This document shows, one piece after another, positions 20,982 through 34,778 of a stretch of DNA of 64,000 bases (its first letter is position 1; the number at the start of each line of letters is the position of its first letter). The stretch comes from Chionis minor (Eukaryota > Chordata > Aves > Charadriiformes > Chionididae): positions 169,495 through 233,494 of the forward strand of contig VZSF01007320.1 of NCBI GenBank assembly GCA_013398295.1, in the 5' to 3' direction. The notes under the pieces were generated by a model. The model was given only the letters and a program-made list of their open reading frames with translations. It was not told the origin of the DNA and ran no database searches. Position numbers and translations under genes: made by a program.

Positions 20982-23900
20982 TGAAAATACCTCAAAGGTT
21001 TTATCCCAACAGTAACATTTATTTCCTAAACAACTAACAGAAAACCTGAAACACATGAACTGCAAAATGAAATTCCATATAAAAACATGGATCTAAGGCT
21101 GCAAGGGAAGATTAATAGAATTCAGGTAAACAAAAATAATCATGTAAAAATAACTGTCCAGAATTCTATGCTTCTCTGAAAAAAACCTTCCAAACCCATC
21201 AGTCACTAAAAGCATAGGAAATTCAAAGTGAGTGTGAAGATATGAGAATCTCTAATAACGGTAAATACAGAATTACATGGTAAAGCAACCTTAAGTCTGA
21301 CTCCAGCAATGATTTGAGAAAAATCAGACATTCTGAGACTAACCTTGTCCATCCATTACCCACAGTGTCATCAGATCAATGACCACAAAACTAGAATGCT
21401 TTATTCTCCATCGCTCTGAGGTTGTGCTGACTCTGGCCCTTCTTTACAGCCATGCACTCTCTGCAGAAAAACACATATTTCACAAATTCCTCACCAGACA
21501 AATAGCACATCGAAGCCATCACTCTGCACTTGTCATTCTGATTCTATTTACCCCAATTAAAAAAAGGACTGCAAAACACAGGGCTAGCAGAAATGAATCT
21601 CCACGGCTCCGCTACCTGCCTACGCTTGCCATGCAAAGAAGCCCTTTGTCAGAAAAATGGAGCCTGGCTCTTCGGGAATTGCTGGGCAGGGGGGTGACTC
21701 CCACTACCTAGCACTTCCACAGTACAGGGAGCTGCATGCCAGCAGAGATACCCACTCAAGCCCCCTAAAGTGGGGAAAGCCCACTTTCCTGGCCCAGCCT
21801 CAGCTCGAGTGGTCCCCACGCTGCCGAACTGGTGCTGTCCTTCACACTCCCTGCCGGCCTGGAGAACCCCTGTCTGGAGCTCTGCAGTCGCTGTCTAGAG
21901 TTTCGCAGTGGAGAGGATGTTTAGAGAGGGCACTGGTGCTGCTTTGAAACTTCTCTTTCTGTTGCTATAAAGACTATCAGCACTTTTACACACGGCGTCA
22001 GGATCTAGCTTTCTGCTACCTGCTGTTTATGTTGATATTTTTGCAGCCCTGCAATAACTACAGGTTGCCTCTCTCATTTACAGGCACTGCAACAGAGAAC
22101 AGAGGGTTGGATGGCCAGAAGCTGGGAACATGGGCTTTAAGGTGCCCAGAGGATGCCCTGGGGTCAAAGGGATCTGATGGCTCCCTCCAGAGAGCTGTGT
22201 AGTGGCATTGCATATAATGGAGAGATCCCTGCTACAGACCTGAGCCAGCTCTGCAGGTGTCAGCGAGCAGCTAGAAGCAGAGAACCAAGTCCAACATTGG
22301 ACTTGACGCATAAGACTATGGCTGGATCCAAAAGACACAAGCCGTTATTTCTTGGAGATCTCAAGCAAAACAGAGCTGGGGCATCTGTTGGTTTAAACAA
22401 ACCTTGGCCAAAGGAAGGCTGCCACACACCACAAACACAGAAGCACTAGACTGTACTTTGCTGTAAACAACCCTTCATACCAGAAAATGCTTTCCTAATA
22501 TCACTGTTTTTCTAACTGTGTCTGATGATGGGACTGGTTGTTTTCTTCACAGTTCACAGAGAGGGCCATCAAAAAAAAGCCAACTTTTCCCTCCTCTCTG
22601 TTGAAAGTCTCCATAACCTTGGTGTGAATTTATAGTCTGTCATTGTCTTTTGCGATGCCATATGTGCAAAAGAATAAGAGGGAGGGAGACACTTTGTTTC
22701 TGAAAATGATGCCACGCTTAGCACTATTACAGCATTGTGGACAATGTATATTATTTAAAGTAGAAAGAAGAGGTCTGGGGTGAAGGAAGACCTTGTGGCA
22801 AGCACAAATGTCTCTTGTCCTTGTCGGCAAAGGGAAAAAAACCCAAACCAACCCCCTACCCTCCACTAATGAATGTAATATAATTCATTCCAAGAGTAAG
22901 AAAGTTCTGAGTTGTTTTTAATTATTTCCTATGGATAAATCTTCTCTGACAGGAAAGATTCAGCAGTACCCAGTGAAGGGCAACTATTTCTAAGGGTTGA
23001 AATTCATTGCAAGCTTCTACTCAGCCTGAGGGTGCTATCCTAGCCGGGAGATTTATGGAGAAACTACCACCATACCTGAATTTTTTGAGTCCCCTTACTT
23101 TGGTTGACCCTAATGATTTGGTGTCATCTTGTGGATTTTGCTAGTCCTATCTTCTCTTCCTCAGGAAATGAAGCCTGAAGAAATGTGCAAACACCTCTGC
23201 CTGTTTTTGCTATTCCTCTGGCTATTAACTATTGTTGTTGTTATTATTATTATTACTATTACTAGTATTAAAATAGAAGCCCCCCAGAAGCTACTGGATT
23301 CGAACTCCACTGAACAAACACAGAAGAAAAATACAAGTTTCTTGACCTGTAAAGTTTAGGATTTATTTGCTGGCATCATTTGGACAAATGACCCACGGCA
23401 AAGTGACTTAGCCTTCACAGGTGCTGAAGCTGAATTGCACCTCCGAGATGCACTGCCTTAAGCCTGCAAATTGTATTACCATGTGGGCAGTGTCTGGCTG
23501 TGTGTGCTTTGGGGTGTGTGTGCTGGTGATGTGCCTCCTATTCCTCAACCCCTTTAAGTAGAAGCAGTGGTGATGGTGGCACATGCTGATGGCTATGTGC
23601 CAGGCTGTGTCGGTGCCAGAGGAGTCTTCAGCCATAAGCCAAACACATTTATTTGTTATTGTCCTATCAGAAAAATGCTGAGGCCCATGTGGAGACATCT
23701 GGAAATCTAAATCTGGCTTGTGATGGGAGGAATTAGGATATGTTGAACACTGCCGGTCCAGGCAGTCAAGCAAGCTGTTTTGATTGTACCGAGGTCCTGA
23801 ATCACAGCATACATGCTCCTTGATGCAGGAGCTCTGAACTGATTCAAAGCTGCATTTGTGTGTCAATGGGACTCATGGCCAAGTCACAGATCCCTGCTGC

Positions 23901-25177
23901 ATGACAGGGCAGATGACCTCTGACTCTGTACAGTGATGATGTTGTTGGTTCTGGGTTTGCTTGTTTGTTTTCTATCTGTCCTGCTCATGGTACAGCATAC
24001 AGGTATGTGATTAGGTCATCAGACCTGCAGTGTAGAGTGAAAATGGGTGACAAAAATAAAAACAAAACCTAACCAAAAAAATCATGACATGATGATAAGT
24101 GTCTAATGGAAAATAATAGTAATCAGTAAGGATAGGGATAATCTTTAATTCTTTCTGTAATTTCCTGAAATGTTCTCAACCATCAACATGCTGGCAATGA
24201 TTTACCTTGGTATTAACATTACCAGCTAAATGCAGCTTTGAAAGAACATGTTTTTCCAAGAATCTGAATGCTGATATAAATGGTCAAATTATTATGACCC
24301 TTCTTTAGAGTCTTGGCAAGCAACTACAGGTCAGTTATGACATTATTATTATCATTACTATTAATCATGGTATCATTTACTGTAGCAAAACAATTGTGGG
24401 TTTTCTACCCAAGGTTTTACGATTTTTGTTCCTCTCTCTCGCTTTAAAAAAAAAAAATTTTTAATTAATTCCTACTGAAGAGATACAAGTCATCTAAAGA
24501 GACTCTAAACTAGCAGTTTGAGGCTTACTTTTAGACACTTTTCTCAGAACCCTTAAAAGTGGTGCCTGGACTATCTGCTGGAAGCTACTGGAATAAAACT
24601 CAAAAGAACTCCAGAAACAGGCACCCTTGCCCAGGTGTAAATATGAATATCTTTTTGTTTTGTATTGCGCTCAGCGCAGTAGGAAGCTAGTCACAGTGCT
24701 TTGAGGTGTTATCACAAAGACAATAATGCACAAAGAAGGAAAAATAAGACAAAGCGGGGAAAGAAGCAGATACAAGTGAACAGGGGGAGCACAAAGTAAC
24801 AGCATGATGATTAATTAATGAAAAGCTGAGTAAGCAAACAGTTCATCTCTTCTTCCAGGATATTAGAAAATGACATCATCAGTGGTGGTTCATTTTTTTA
24901 GGGTACTCTACTGTGAGGTCATCCTCCCTTCATACTGGCAATTAGCTAGTGACTTGTATTTAAATACAGAATATATAGAGAGCAAGGCACACAATTCCAT
25001 TTTAACGGATGCATGCATAAGTCAAAATCAATCCATCTGGATAAATAGTAAATAAACATAACCAAGTCTGAACCAAACAGACCTGAGAAGGGTTCACTGC
25101 CCGTATGAACAGGGTTTGCATCCTTGGCCACTAGCTAGGCAATGCCACAATTCTTTGCAGGATCAGACTCAGAGAAC
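20982..25177. other. Unassigned non-coding sequence with simple repeats
   Basis: No gene is recognised. It contains a TTG/TTA triplet run at 23,232-23,270, a TTA-rich stretch near 24,342-24,365 and an A12 run at 24,446-24,457. The minus-strand open frame of 152 codons at 23,408-23,866 is the longest here and shows no recognisable motif. Confidence 0.5.
23232..23270. repeat. TTG/TTA triplet microsatellite
   Basis: GTT units pass into ATT units and then ACT/AGT variants, the usual look of an ageing triplet repeat. Confidence 0.9.
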
Positions 25178-25712
25178 CACAGAATCACAGAACGGTGGTG
25201 GTTGGAAGGGACCTTTGGAGGTCATCTAGTTCAACCCTCCTGCCAAAGCAGGTTCACCTTGAGCAGGTTGGACAGGAATGCATCTAGGAGAAGGAGACTC
25301 CACAACCTACCTGGGAAGCCTGTTCCAGTGCTCTGTCATTCTCAAAGTAAAGAATTTTTTTGTCATGTCGAGATGGAATTTCCTGTGTTCCAGTTTGTGC
25401 CTGTTGCCCCTTGTCCTGTCTCTGGGCACCTCTGAAAAGAGCCTGGCCCCATCCTCTTGACACCCGCCCTTTAGATATTTATAAGCATTGATGAAATCCC
25501 CTCTCAGTTTTCTCTTCTCCAGGCTAAATAGACCCAGGTCTCTCAGCCTTTCCTCATAACAGAGGTGCTACAGTCCCTTAATGATCTTCGTAGTTCTCCA
25601 CTGGTCTCTCTCCAGTAGCTCCCTATCTTTCTTGAACTGGGGAGCCCAGAACTGGACACAGTACTCCAGGTGTGGCTTGACCAGGGCAGAGCAGAGGGGT
25701 AAGTTGCAGGGG
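25178..25712 (-). mobile_element. Avian CR1 LINE, 5'-truncated, minus orientation
   Basis: The left end carries the CR1 3' terminal octamer repeat in reverse complement (AGAACCACAGAATCACAGAA), then GGTTGGAAGGGACCTTTGGA and GGTCATCTAGTTCAACCCTC, the standard CR1 3' untranslated part. Reading leftward on the minus strand, the coding part carries [27 protein letters not shown] and a decayed R-R-x-T-K-x-I-x-G-L segment of ORF2. It ends at about 25,712 where similarity stops inside the NLPLCSAL segment. That gives about 535 bases of a full element of roughly 4.5 kb, the usual outcome of incomplete target-primed reverse transcription. Conservation is much better than in the older CR1/L3 relics. Confidence 0.93.
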
Positions 25713-25789
25713 CTGAAGATAATGCAGGGGCTGAGTCTGTGATTCCTATGCAGGTAGTACTGGATAGGCCTTGGTGGAAGCTTTTCCAC
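25568..25789 (-). pseudogene. CR1 ORF2 C-terminal remnant
   Basis: The frame keeps [20 protein letters not shown] and then [19 protein letters not shown]. This is the part of CR1 ORF2 just after the reverse-transcriptase palm. Residues before CNLPL come from flanking DNA, so the predicted Met is meaningless. Confidence 0.85.
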
Positions 25790-28700
25790 ATGCCTTTAAG
25801 CAAGTAAAATACCTCAGTTAGTCATAGGTGTGGTAGGATCTCTTCCCACCATGCTAGAAGCAGCAGGAGCCCTTTAAACATGTGAGGAAGACATTGAGGC
25901 TCATCTCCATCAGGTGGCTCTGTCTAGAGGGTAGAGTCAAAGACCTCAGGACCTCAAAAGGGTTAGTGGGGGGAGTCAGTTGATTTTGGTCTCTGTAGCA
26001 AGGGTTGTGGTGAGCTGCAAGGGTGGGTAGGGGAGTGAGCTGGTTAGTTTGCTGATGCTTCCTGCCCGTTGACATTTAGGTCTAGCACAGTTTTCAGTTC
26101 GTAGGTTAAGGAGGTGGAAAGAACCAGCCTATCTTTCCTGGTCTGCAATCAGCTATAGAAACTTGAAGGGTCCAGCTTACAGCAGCTGTGTCAGATGCAT
26201 TTGGAAATGCTTACAGGATACATTCTAAACGTGAGCTAGGAAAACAAAAGGGAAAGACATAAAAACCTAGATATTAGGTGCCAGGCTTCTGGAGCGTAAG
26301 CAAGGTGTTTCAGCTCTCAGTGCCCTGTATGGAATAAATCAGTGTTCCAGAAGAATAAGAACCTGCAACTTTCTGCCAGTCTCCCCATAGAAAGAAGGCA
26401 ATCACCTCCCTGTGGTAGCACACGGGGTGGGAAGCTCTCCTTGATGATCTGTGTGAAGAAACTGTGAGCCTGATGTGAAAAGTGCCGATTTGCCTCCCTG
26501 CTCACAGGGAGGGTGTGTGTATGTGCACACATACAAGTACAGTAAAGGTCAAGAAGTGCTCAGCCCGTGAGGTGGTGGGGACAACCCCTATGTTACAGCT
26601 GGCTTTGCCAGGCAGTTGGAAGGAAGGTATTTTTAGCTCATCACACACATGCAGTATGTAGCTACTGCTACAGACCTGTGGAAGAGGAACAGGGGGTGGA
26701 CCCCGCGCACCATTGCTGCAGCCTGAGTTGTGTGTATTGATTGAGGGAGCAGGTTTCTTCCATATATTCATAGAGGCTGGTTTAGCCTGAGCTGGGACTC
26801 AGAGACTGTGTCTCTCTTTCTCTGGTTATGATTTATGACTTCAATCCAATTTATGGCCATTTACAAGAATGCTGAACCGGCTGTAAATCAGTAAAAGACC
26901 ATAAAATACTCATGAGAACTGCTGAAATCCATCTGGGTGAGCTTCCTTCCCTCCCAAGAGCAGCCAGCTGAGGGCAGGAAGATGTAGCGCTCCCGTCAAG
27001 CCTGCTAGCATTGACAGGGGGTGGGGGTGAGATGTAGTGTTTGGCTGGAGGAAAAGGTGAAGTCGAAGGAGGCTCGCTTTCTGAGAGCACACAGGAGTCG
27101 GATGAGCCATTGCCTGAGGAACAGAGTGGTGATCGCAGCAGCTCTGTAGGGCTTCCTCAGAAGAGCTTCGTCTGAGCACAGGGCTTAGGTGAAATCCATG
27201 GATTCAGTGGCCCAAAGGGAAGCAGTGTGTGAAGTCATCTTCAGTGATCGATGATTGTCTTTCAGCAGGTCAGTGTTTTATTAAGTCACTGATTTCTGTG
27301 GGCAGTTCATGGGGAACACAGATATAAACTTCCCGGCTGTTTTTATTCTTACCAGTTACTCCAATGACATATTTCTAGGGCATGTTGGTTTGGCCGTCAC
27401 AAGCTAGAATCACAGTCCTGAGGGATTTTATAAGTCTTTACCTGCCTATCTTGCCTGAAGATCATGCTCAGAGCGTGAGGAAGCCCTCCAAGCAAGGGGT
27501 CTGGTTGTGCCAAACTGCATGTTTACCCCAGCAGGAGAGGATGGCACAGTATGCTACAGAGCCACTGGGATATACCTATTAGGATTCAAAACTTATCTTT
27601 GCCTTGTTTGCAGTGTAGATTTTTTCCCCCTTACCCTAAAAATGCCCTACTTGCCAGGCAGCAGGTGGAATTCTATGAGAATGTTTGCAAGGCTCTTTCT
27701 TCCTTCTTACCCTTCTCTAAATGGACCATCAGGATACGGTGGAGCACCAGACTAGAAGGCACTACAGGCATCAGCAGGTCTTGTCCTATTCTTGCTCTGT
27801 CTAACAGCAATAGGGTTGTAGAACAGGATGGGTAGAAAACAACTGAAGGATCCAGAAGTATACCCCGAACTCTGACTCTGTAGCAGAGCACTTCCCAGTG
27901 CCTGGCAGTGTTCAGTTCTGTAATAAATGGTCAAAAGCGGGAAACTCCAAGCGTGCCAGAAGGAAACTAAGCACTCCCCAGACTTCTCTGTTGTGAATCA
28001 CAAAGAAAGGAAAGCTATTGTTAAATCCTCCGCCTCGCCAGTGTGGATACCAGGTTCTTGGGTGGAAGAGGAGCTGTGATGATGCTCTGCTTCTCTTTCC
28101 TCCTGTGTCTTGGTGAGAAGAGGACTAAACTCGCCCAGGTGCCTAGGCAGTGAGATCCAGTGGGGTACAGTCTTCCTCCTCCTGACTAGTGGACTTTAAG
28201 CCATTGGGTTCACCTACTGAATGTCTAAGTCTCAGTGTGGTAGCCAGCTGAGATAGGTTTGTTTTCTTTGGTTTCTGTAACACTGGAAGAAAATAGAAAG
28301 GATAAAGTGCCTAAGATACTCTGCTGGCTCAAACATGGAGGAGGAATACAGAAAGCCCTCACAAAATGCATCGCGGGGATAGTCCTGTGTATTCATCAGC
28401 AAACGCTCCTGGACTTTCTCCCCGTGGTCACTGTGTGATGAGGATGCCTAGAGTAGGGGACTGGCTGACACAGGATGCTTGGTGGGAAGGGGCGAGGAAG
28501 ACCATGCGTTCACCAACCCCAGTGCTCTGCATGACACAATGCTATGGGGTAGCTCTGTGATAATTCCTGCCTGAAGTTCCATGTGCTGCATTTGGAATGC
28601 AGCTCAGAATAATTGAGGCTTGATTCAAAGGCATCCCTGCAAGGAAGCCTCCCCACAAGCCTTGGCACGCCCTCCCAGAAGGTAATTACACTTGCTGTTA

Positions 28701-31700
28701 AACATTGCTGGTCTGATTCTGCCTAGCTGCAGGTCTGCAGCTGTCTTGCCCATCGGGCATGTGCCAAAGAGGTATGGTGCTTCACCTCTGAGCTGGTGTT
28801 TCCAACCAGGCTGGCTCAGGAAGCCGCTCACCTCTGGGATGCCGCTGCGGTTTGCCAAGAGCAATGAACCCTGGCCAGCGCTGCGTGTCTCTTCTTTCTT
28901 GTATGCAATGCCTTGGGGAGAGATAAGCGATTGTGCTGTCTACACACTGCCTGTGACCCCGTAGTGCCCTGAGAATGAAATCCAGGCTCTGCTCTACTTC
29001 ACATTCAAAACAACAGCGGAAAATAACTTCCATTTTCTTCGTTTCTGTGGGCTTGGGCTCATGGACAATGATAATGAGGAATTGCTACGGACGAGTGGTG
29101 AGCATGCGTGCAAGCAAGCCTCAAGAATGCCTCCCTTATCCGTTTGGCCAGCACAGGCTTAAAAAGCAGTGCTGATCACCTGGCTGCTTGGACAGGGCTA
29201 AGTCCATGCCAGGAGAGTCCTTTCTGAGAGTGAGGGAAGGAGGGAGGGAAGATAACTTGCAATAAGCCACTGAAAAGCTGGGAGGAACCAACACCTCCAT
29301 GTTGAATGGGCTGTCCTTTGCCCATCTAATGTAGGATGCAGGCACTAGGTTGCTGCCTGCTATTTTGCTCATCGCTCAGCTGCTGTGGATGCAGGACTTC
29401 TGGGAAAGGAAAGGCAAATTAGGTCAGCCTCTCTGAGCAGTGCATATTCTTCGCTGCTGTGCTCTTGACTGGGCTCCTTCCAGGATGTCACCCGAAGCCC
29501 AGGTCCCATTTTCTCTGTAGTCTTATGCCTATCTGGCAAATAAGCAGTCTCCTCCTATTACCACTTTTTTTCCTAAGGAAAATTCCCTCTCGAGGGATAC
29601 CTTAGAGGCAAGCCAGCAGTGTCACTGTCCCATGCCGAAAGCTCCCAGGGTTGCAAGTTTCCTTCTCTCTGACAGATGTTTTCCCTTTTTTCATTACAGG
29701 AATTAGATAACCATCATCTCATGGACCTACTGCTCACCCCAAGTGACCTTAATGCTTTGTGGGGAGTTCAGCTTAGGATCAGGATACCTGAGAGCCAGTG
29801 GTGTTTTGAGTACATGAAACTACTGCTAAAGGTTTGGTTATAATTAAGGGATTATATAGTGTGTGATTCTCTGACAATGGAATATTCTACCATGTCTCCC
29901 ATAGCCTGATATTTTAATTCAGAATCTAAGCAGTCTACAGCTGGTTTGCTCTTTTATTTATTTCAGATTGAGTTGTGTGAATAATGGATTTTTCAATTCC
30001 ATGGCTGGGCAAAAAAAATAAAGTAAGCTGAAGGAAAAGGAGAATGGTGGGTTCCACTGACCAGAAGTACCTTCTTCAATCCAAAACTGAAAAACAAAAG
30101 TTACATTTAATTGTGGAGAGGATGTTAACTCATTTCTTGTAAAACTTTTCTTTTTTAAAGACCAGACTGTTTTAAAAAATGGTAAGATAATTTCAACAGT
30201 TTAAAAAAGAATTAAAATTGACTCTTGAGATTTCTTTTCCCCATCTTTCCCCATACCTCACTTTTTTCTTTCATCCAGAAGCATCTGTCAAAATTGAACC
30301 AAATTTACTCAGATCCTCACAAGTGGAATTTTCCTTCTGCTCAAAAATATTATGCACAGTCTCTCCTGAGGGTGTCTGTTTTGTGATGTGGCAGTTCCAG
30401 GGAGTTTGCAGGGTTTCACATTTATTTCTTTCTGGTACCATGAGAGCAAATAGTCTCCACTTGAGTGAAATGCAGTTCCTTAACAAGTTCTGCAGTGCTT
30501 AACTGTAGTTTCAAATTCAAGCCTCACATAAAGTAAAAGTTTCTACAAGCCAAAATGAGGTGCACTGGTATGCTGAAAGCTTCCTTGCTTCAGCTGCTTT
30601 ACACAGATGTAGCTGATTCGAACATAGTAAATAATTTGTTGTATAGGAAGGTGTAGATTCTTGTTCCTTCTCCCAGAGCTGAGCTGGCTGTGTAGGAGAA
30701 GGAAAGTTACTTTGGTAAGTGAATGCACCAAGTCTGATTGTGCTGCACACACAGGAAACAGATTTGTTGAATGTGAAGAGGCAAACCTGCCATCTGATAG
30801 TAACTGGGCAGGTGGTGATCTGTGATTACTGTTCCTGAGTAGCTGAGAATTATGCACATCCTATTATGTTTGTGAACCCATCTGTCCTGCTTTCCCCCCA
30901 CATACTTTTATCTTGTTTTTGTCTTTAAAGCTGTTAGCTCTTTCTGTAAGAGGTTGCCATTTAGTCTGCATTTGTACAACTAGTATTGCTGAATTATGAC
31001 ACCAGTGTGTCCCCAGGTATGTCCTGTCTTTATGTCCTTCTTGGACCTGACTGACTGTGAGTCTTTGGAAGAGATGATGTTGCTGTGATTTTGGTTATAC
31101 TGATTTGAGGAAGCAATCTGAATAACTGGATTGTTGTCCAGATAAAGGTGATTTTGGGGTCACAGTTGCTCCTTGGGAGCCAAGCTTTGAGATTCAGCGG
31201 AGTTTTCGAAAAAGGAGATGGCTTTGCACACTGTTGGTGACTGGTGTGTAGTGTGGAGGGGTGGCATTTGTGTGGGGACCCATTTATTTGGAATATGCTT
31301 GAGCAACCAGTTTCACTTCCACTGGAAAATAATCTTTAAGGTCCCATATATTGACTTCCTGTGGGCAATAGTGACAACAGATGCTTATTCCAGTCTTTTG
31401 TCAGCAATTTCCAATGAGACTGTAGCAGCAGACCTGTCTATGATCAGAAGAATACACGGAGGCAGCCCTTTATCCTTCATCCATTACCTGGAAACCTGAA
31501 GCGGCCACTCAAGTCAGTGTGGATATGGAGGCCCAGGAGTGAATAAGGTCAAAGCTTATTCAAAACTAAAGGCAAGAAACAGCGTAAGGTACAGGAAAAT
31601 GCAAAGCCCAGGATCCAGCCAGAATTAAACAGGCCAACTTTGTGCACAGTGTCTAAGCCATTAGTAACCAGCAGGGAAGAGCTCCTGAGGCCGGTTCAGA

Positions 31701-34700
31701 CCTGGCATGCAGCAGCTCACAATTGGCTCAGCTGTGTGCTGGTGCAGATGGTGGCAGCTGCTGTTGTACGAGGTTTCCCCAGCCCACTGTTATTACCTGT
31801 TGCCAAATAGAGGAGGGGAAAAGAAAGGCAGAAAGTGGTGTGGTTTTTCTACTCCTCAGCCTTAAGCCACCTTCACCCGTTCTTGGTGCTGAAATTGGGA
31901 AATGGCACTCAGAGTAGTGCATGCAAATCGTCTGAAATGGGATCGGCTCTTTTCCATCCTGTTCTTTTGCTTTGATTTCCATGTTAGCTCTCATTTTTTC
32001 CCTTGCCTGTGTTTTCCCTCAGTGTTTGACCTTTCCTCCCCAGTCCCCTGGCCTTTTCTATTCTAAGCTGATAAGAGGGAGCTCAGAGTTGATATGCAGG
32101 AATCCCTGGACACAGCTATTTTTTTTCATCAGTAGTTAATTTTCCACTTCTTTTATTTCCTTTGAGATTCAATACATCTACTTTCATGCTTCTGTGATTC
32201 AGTTTGTGGAGGAGACAGACAAGGAAATGCTGAATAAATCTCTTGCCTTCTCTCTCTCTCTCTCAATCCTTTACTCCCATCTTTGCATTGCTCCCTCTCC
32301 CTTTCTTACTTCATACACCACTGTTTTCACATCTGGGTTTTTTGGTTTTTTTTTCTTCCTAGGACTCTGGCTTAGGACAATTACAGATGCTGAGAAGGAA
32401 GTCAGAGATAGTCATGTTTGGTTGACTAGAAGCCATTGTGATTCCAGCCCTCCCAGGCTTTCACTGTGCACAATTTAGAAAGAAAGTTGCCACATGGCTT
32501 CACTCAGAAACTTCATCGGTCCTGCTCCGTGCCAGTTCCCGAGGAGTATGCAGGGAAGGTTAGAGTGCTCTCCATAAATACCACCCCTTACAAGGCTTTC
32601 ATCTTGAGATGATAGAAGAAAAAGTTTATTAGAGAGGAAAGGCTGCATGTTGTAGAAATGCATCTCCACCAGTAGGAAAATAGGAGGAGGGAGATGGGTG
32701 TGAAAGGGAGGGGCAGAAGAAGGAGAGAGAATGATCAAAATGTCTCTCCTGCAACATTAAGCTCAACTCTTTGTGTCTAATTTATTGCCTTCTCATATGC
32801 CCTGAAACTGAATAAATACAGTTCCTCGGGCTGCTATGTCTCTATTACGCTCCCTGTTGTTCTTTTACTCGGTGCAGAGGCAATGGAAACTATTAGGAAC
32901 TAGTCTGCTTAGTTTATTATCTAGCATCGTAAACTGCCATCTCATTACTGATAGCGGGTTGCTAGCTAGCTAAATGCTATTTTATACTAGACTCATGTTT
33001 GTGGCATCTGACTGTGTTAAAATAGCTGAAGTCACAGGCTAACAGTACCTGTCATGTCTGAGGGGAACACGTGTTGATTTCTGAGCAACTGTCTAGTTGT
33101 GTGATTTTTAGGAGGCATGTCTGAGGGAGCACATATGGGCAAAGAACTGCCAAATGTGTTTCAAACTCGTCTGGGAGAAGTCTGCTCAGCAGCCAGACAG
33201 GACTCAGACATTGCATCCAAATAAAAGCAAGCAAATATAATTTGGATTATTAACAGAGCACAAAAGGATATAGGATTGTTTCACATATGCACTAGAAAGT
33301 TTTTTGGATACAGTAGTCCAAATGTACTTCTTTGTATAATGGAACAAAAGATGATGAGGTGACAGTATAATGTGAAAATGATTAGCATTTGGGCTGTTCA
33401 AGGGCTAAAATCTTTTCTCATACTTCTCTGGTGATCACATGGGCCAAGAAGCCAAAGTGTAGTTGTGGAAGTGTTTGACTCAAGCTAATACAAACTTTGT
33501 TGCTCTTTTAAGATCATAGGACAGAAATTGGGCTTACCCACCAACCAAGCACTGGTAGGAATATTCACAGCCGTTTTCAATCTACCATAGTGGGGTACTA
33601 ATACTGTGTATTACAGTATGAAGCGTTCTCTGATCTGTAGTCTCTATCCTTAACCCGCTGTTTTCACCTAACTTCAGAGATAAAGGCTCCTCCCTGAATC
33701 ATCTCTCTCTAACAACAACAAAAAATCTTTCCCCAGTCTCGATTGTTTTATGAACTGACCGAACTACAAAGAATAAGACTGTGCAGCTGATCTGATGCAC
33801 ACATCCCTTCCAATGTTTAATGCTATGCCTAAGTGTCAGGGAGGTGTCCCATCGTGAGTCATTATTGGCTTGGCTTGACTGCAGGAGCTCCTAATGGGAA
33901 AGAGTCTCCAGTATGGATTGGTGAATAGCCCTGGCAGGTCAGAGGACCCTACTAACCCCAAAAGGAATAGCATAAGGTCCAGCAATGAGCTAAGTAGTTT
34001 CTTAAGGAGGCCCCAAGAGGAATTAATTCTCCATTGCTTTCTACTGCTGAAAAGTAGGGGAGATTTATGGCATTTTTATTCAACTATGCAAACGTGACCT
34101 AAGCTCCAGGGAAAAGCGTGTTCTATAAATCCAGAAAAAGATCAGTCAATGAAACAAAATGTTTGTATGTCTCAGAGGGGAGTCCTTGCTACATGGTGAA
34201 GTGTCAGTTACCTTGAGCTGAGGATCTTCTGCTGAAAGTTTGAGCCAAGAAACAAGTAATTGACTTTGGGCTCCAAACAGACCTGGCAGAGTAATGGATT
34301 ATTTAGTGTTGTGAGTGGTCCAAAAAGTTAGCGGAAACAGCTGGATTTTAGCCAGGACAGAATTTTTTGTAACAGTGCTGCTAAAGCAAAGCATCTATGC
34401 CTTCCCGTTTGGTATCATCTTGGTCAAATCCAAAATGCCTTCTTTAATTTCCCTCAAAATGTCAGCTGCATTTTCAGGATAACCACTATTAAAATGTTTT
34501 TGTTATGTAGGACATCAGGCATTTTTACAGCACCAGAACACAAAGATCCTTACTTAAGGGAAGCAGGACCTAAATATCTGCTGAGCTTTCCCAAAGAGCA
34601 TCTGTGTATGTCGGGGTGGTTTTTAAACCGGATACAAGCACTGCTATTCCTTCGCTTGGCAGGATATCGGTCACGACTGATGCCCCCAAGATGACTTACA

Positions 34701-34717
34701 GTCTTCAAAGCATCTTA
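25713..34717. other. Unassigned non-coding sequence
   Basis: About 9 kb without a recognisable gene or mobile element. A CT run lies at 32,248-32,264. The part at 32,850-33,060 is evenly mixed and may be conserved. At 28,079-28,117 a short hydrophobic frame precedes a GTGAG donor-like word. Open frames such as 30,543-30,857 (minus strand, 104 codons) have no domain. Confidence 0.45.
32248..32264. repeat. CT dinucleotide microsatellite
   Basis: A short uninterrupted CT run. Confidence 0.9.
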
Positions 34718-34778
34718 TTGTACTAGACAATCTCAGGAGAGATCTCTTCCAATCTCAAAGATCCTGTGGTTCTGCAAT
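34718..34778 (+). mobile_element. CR1-type 3' tail stub, plus orientation
   Basis: GTACTAGACAATCTCAGGAG, then AGATCTCTTCCAATCTCAAA and GATCCTGTGGTTCTGCAATT. This is the short 3' end of a CR1 (T-A-GA-GATCTC-AGG-CCTTCCAA-CTC-AA-GATTCTGTGATTCTGT in the family). Only the untranslated tail is present, so no protein relic is expected. Confidence 0.7.
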
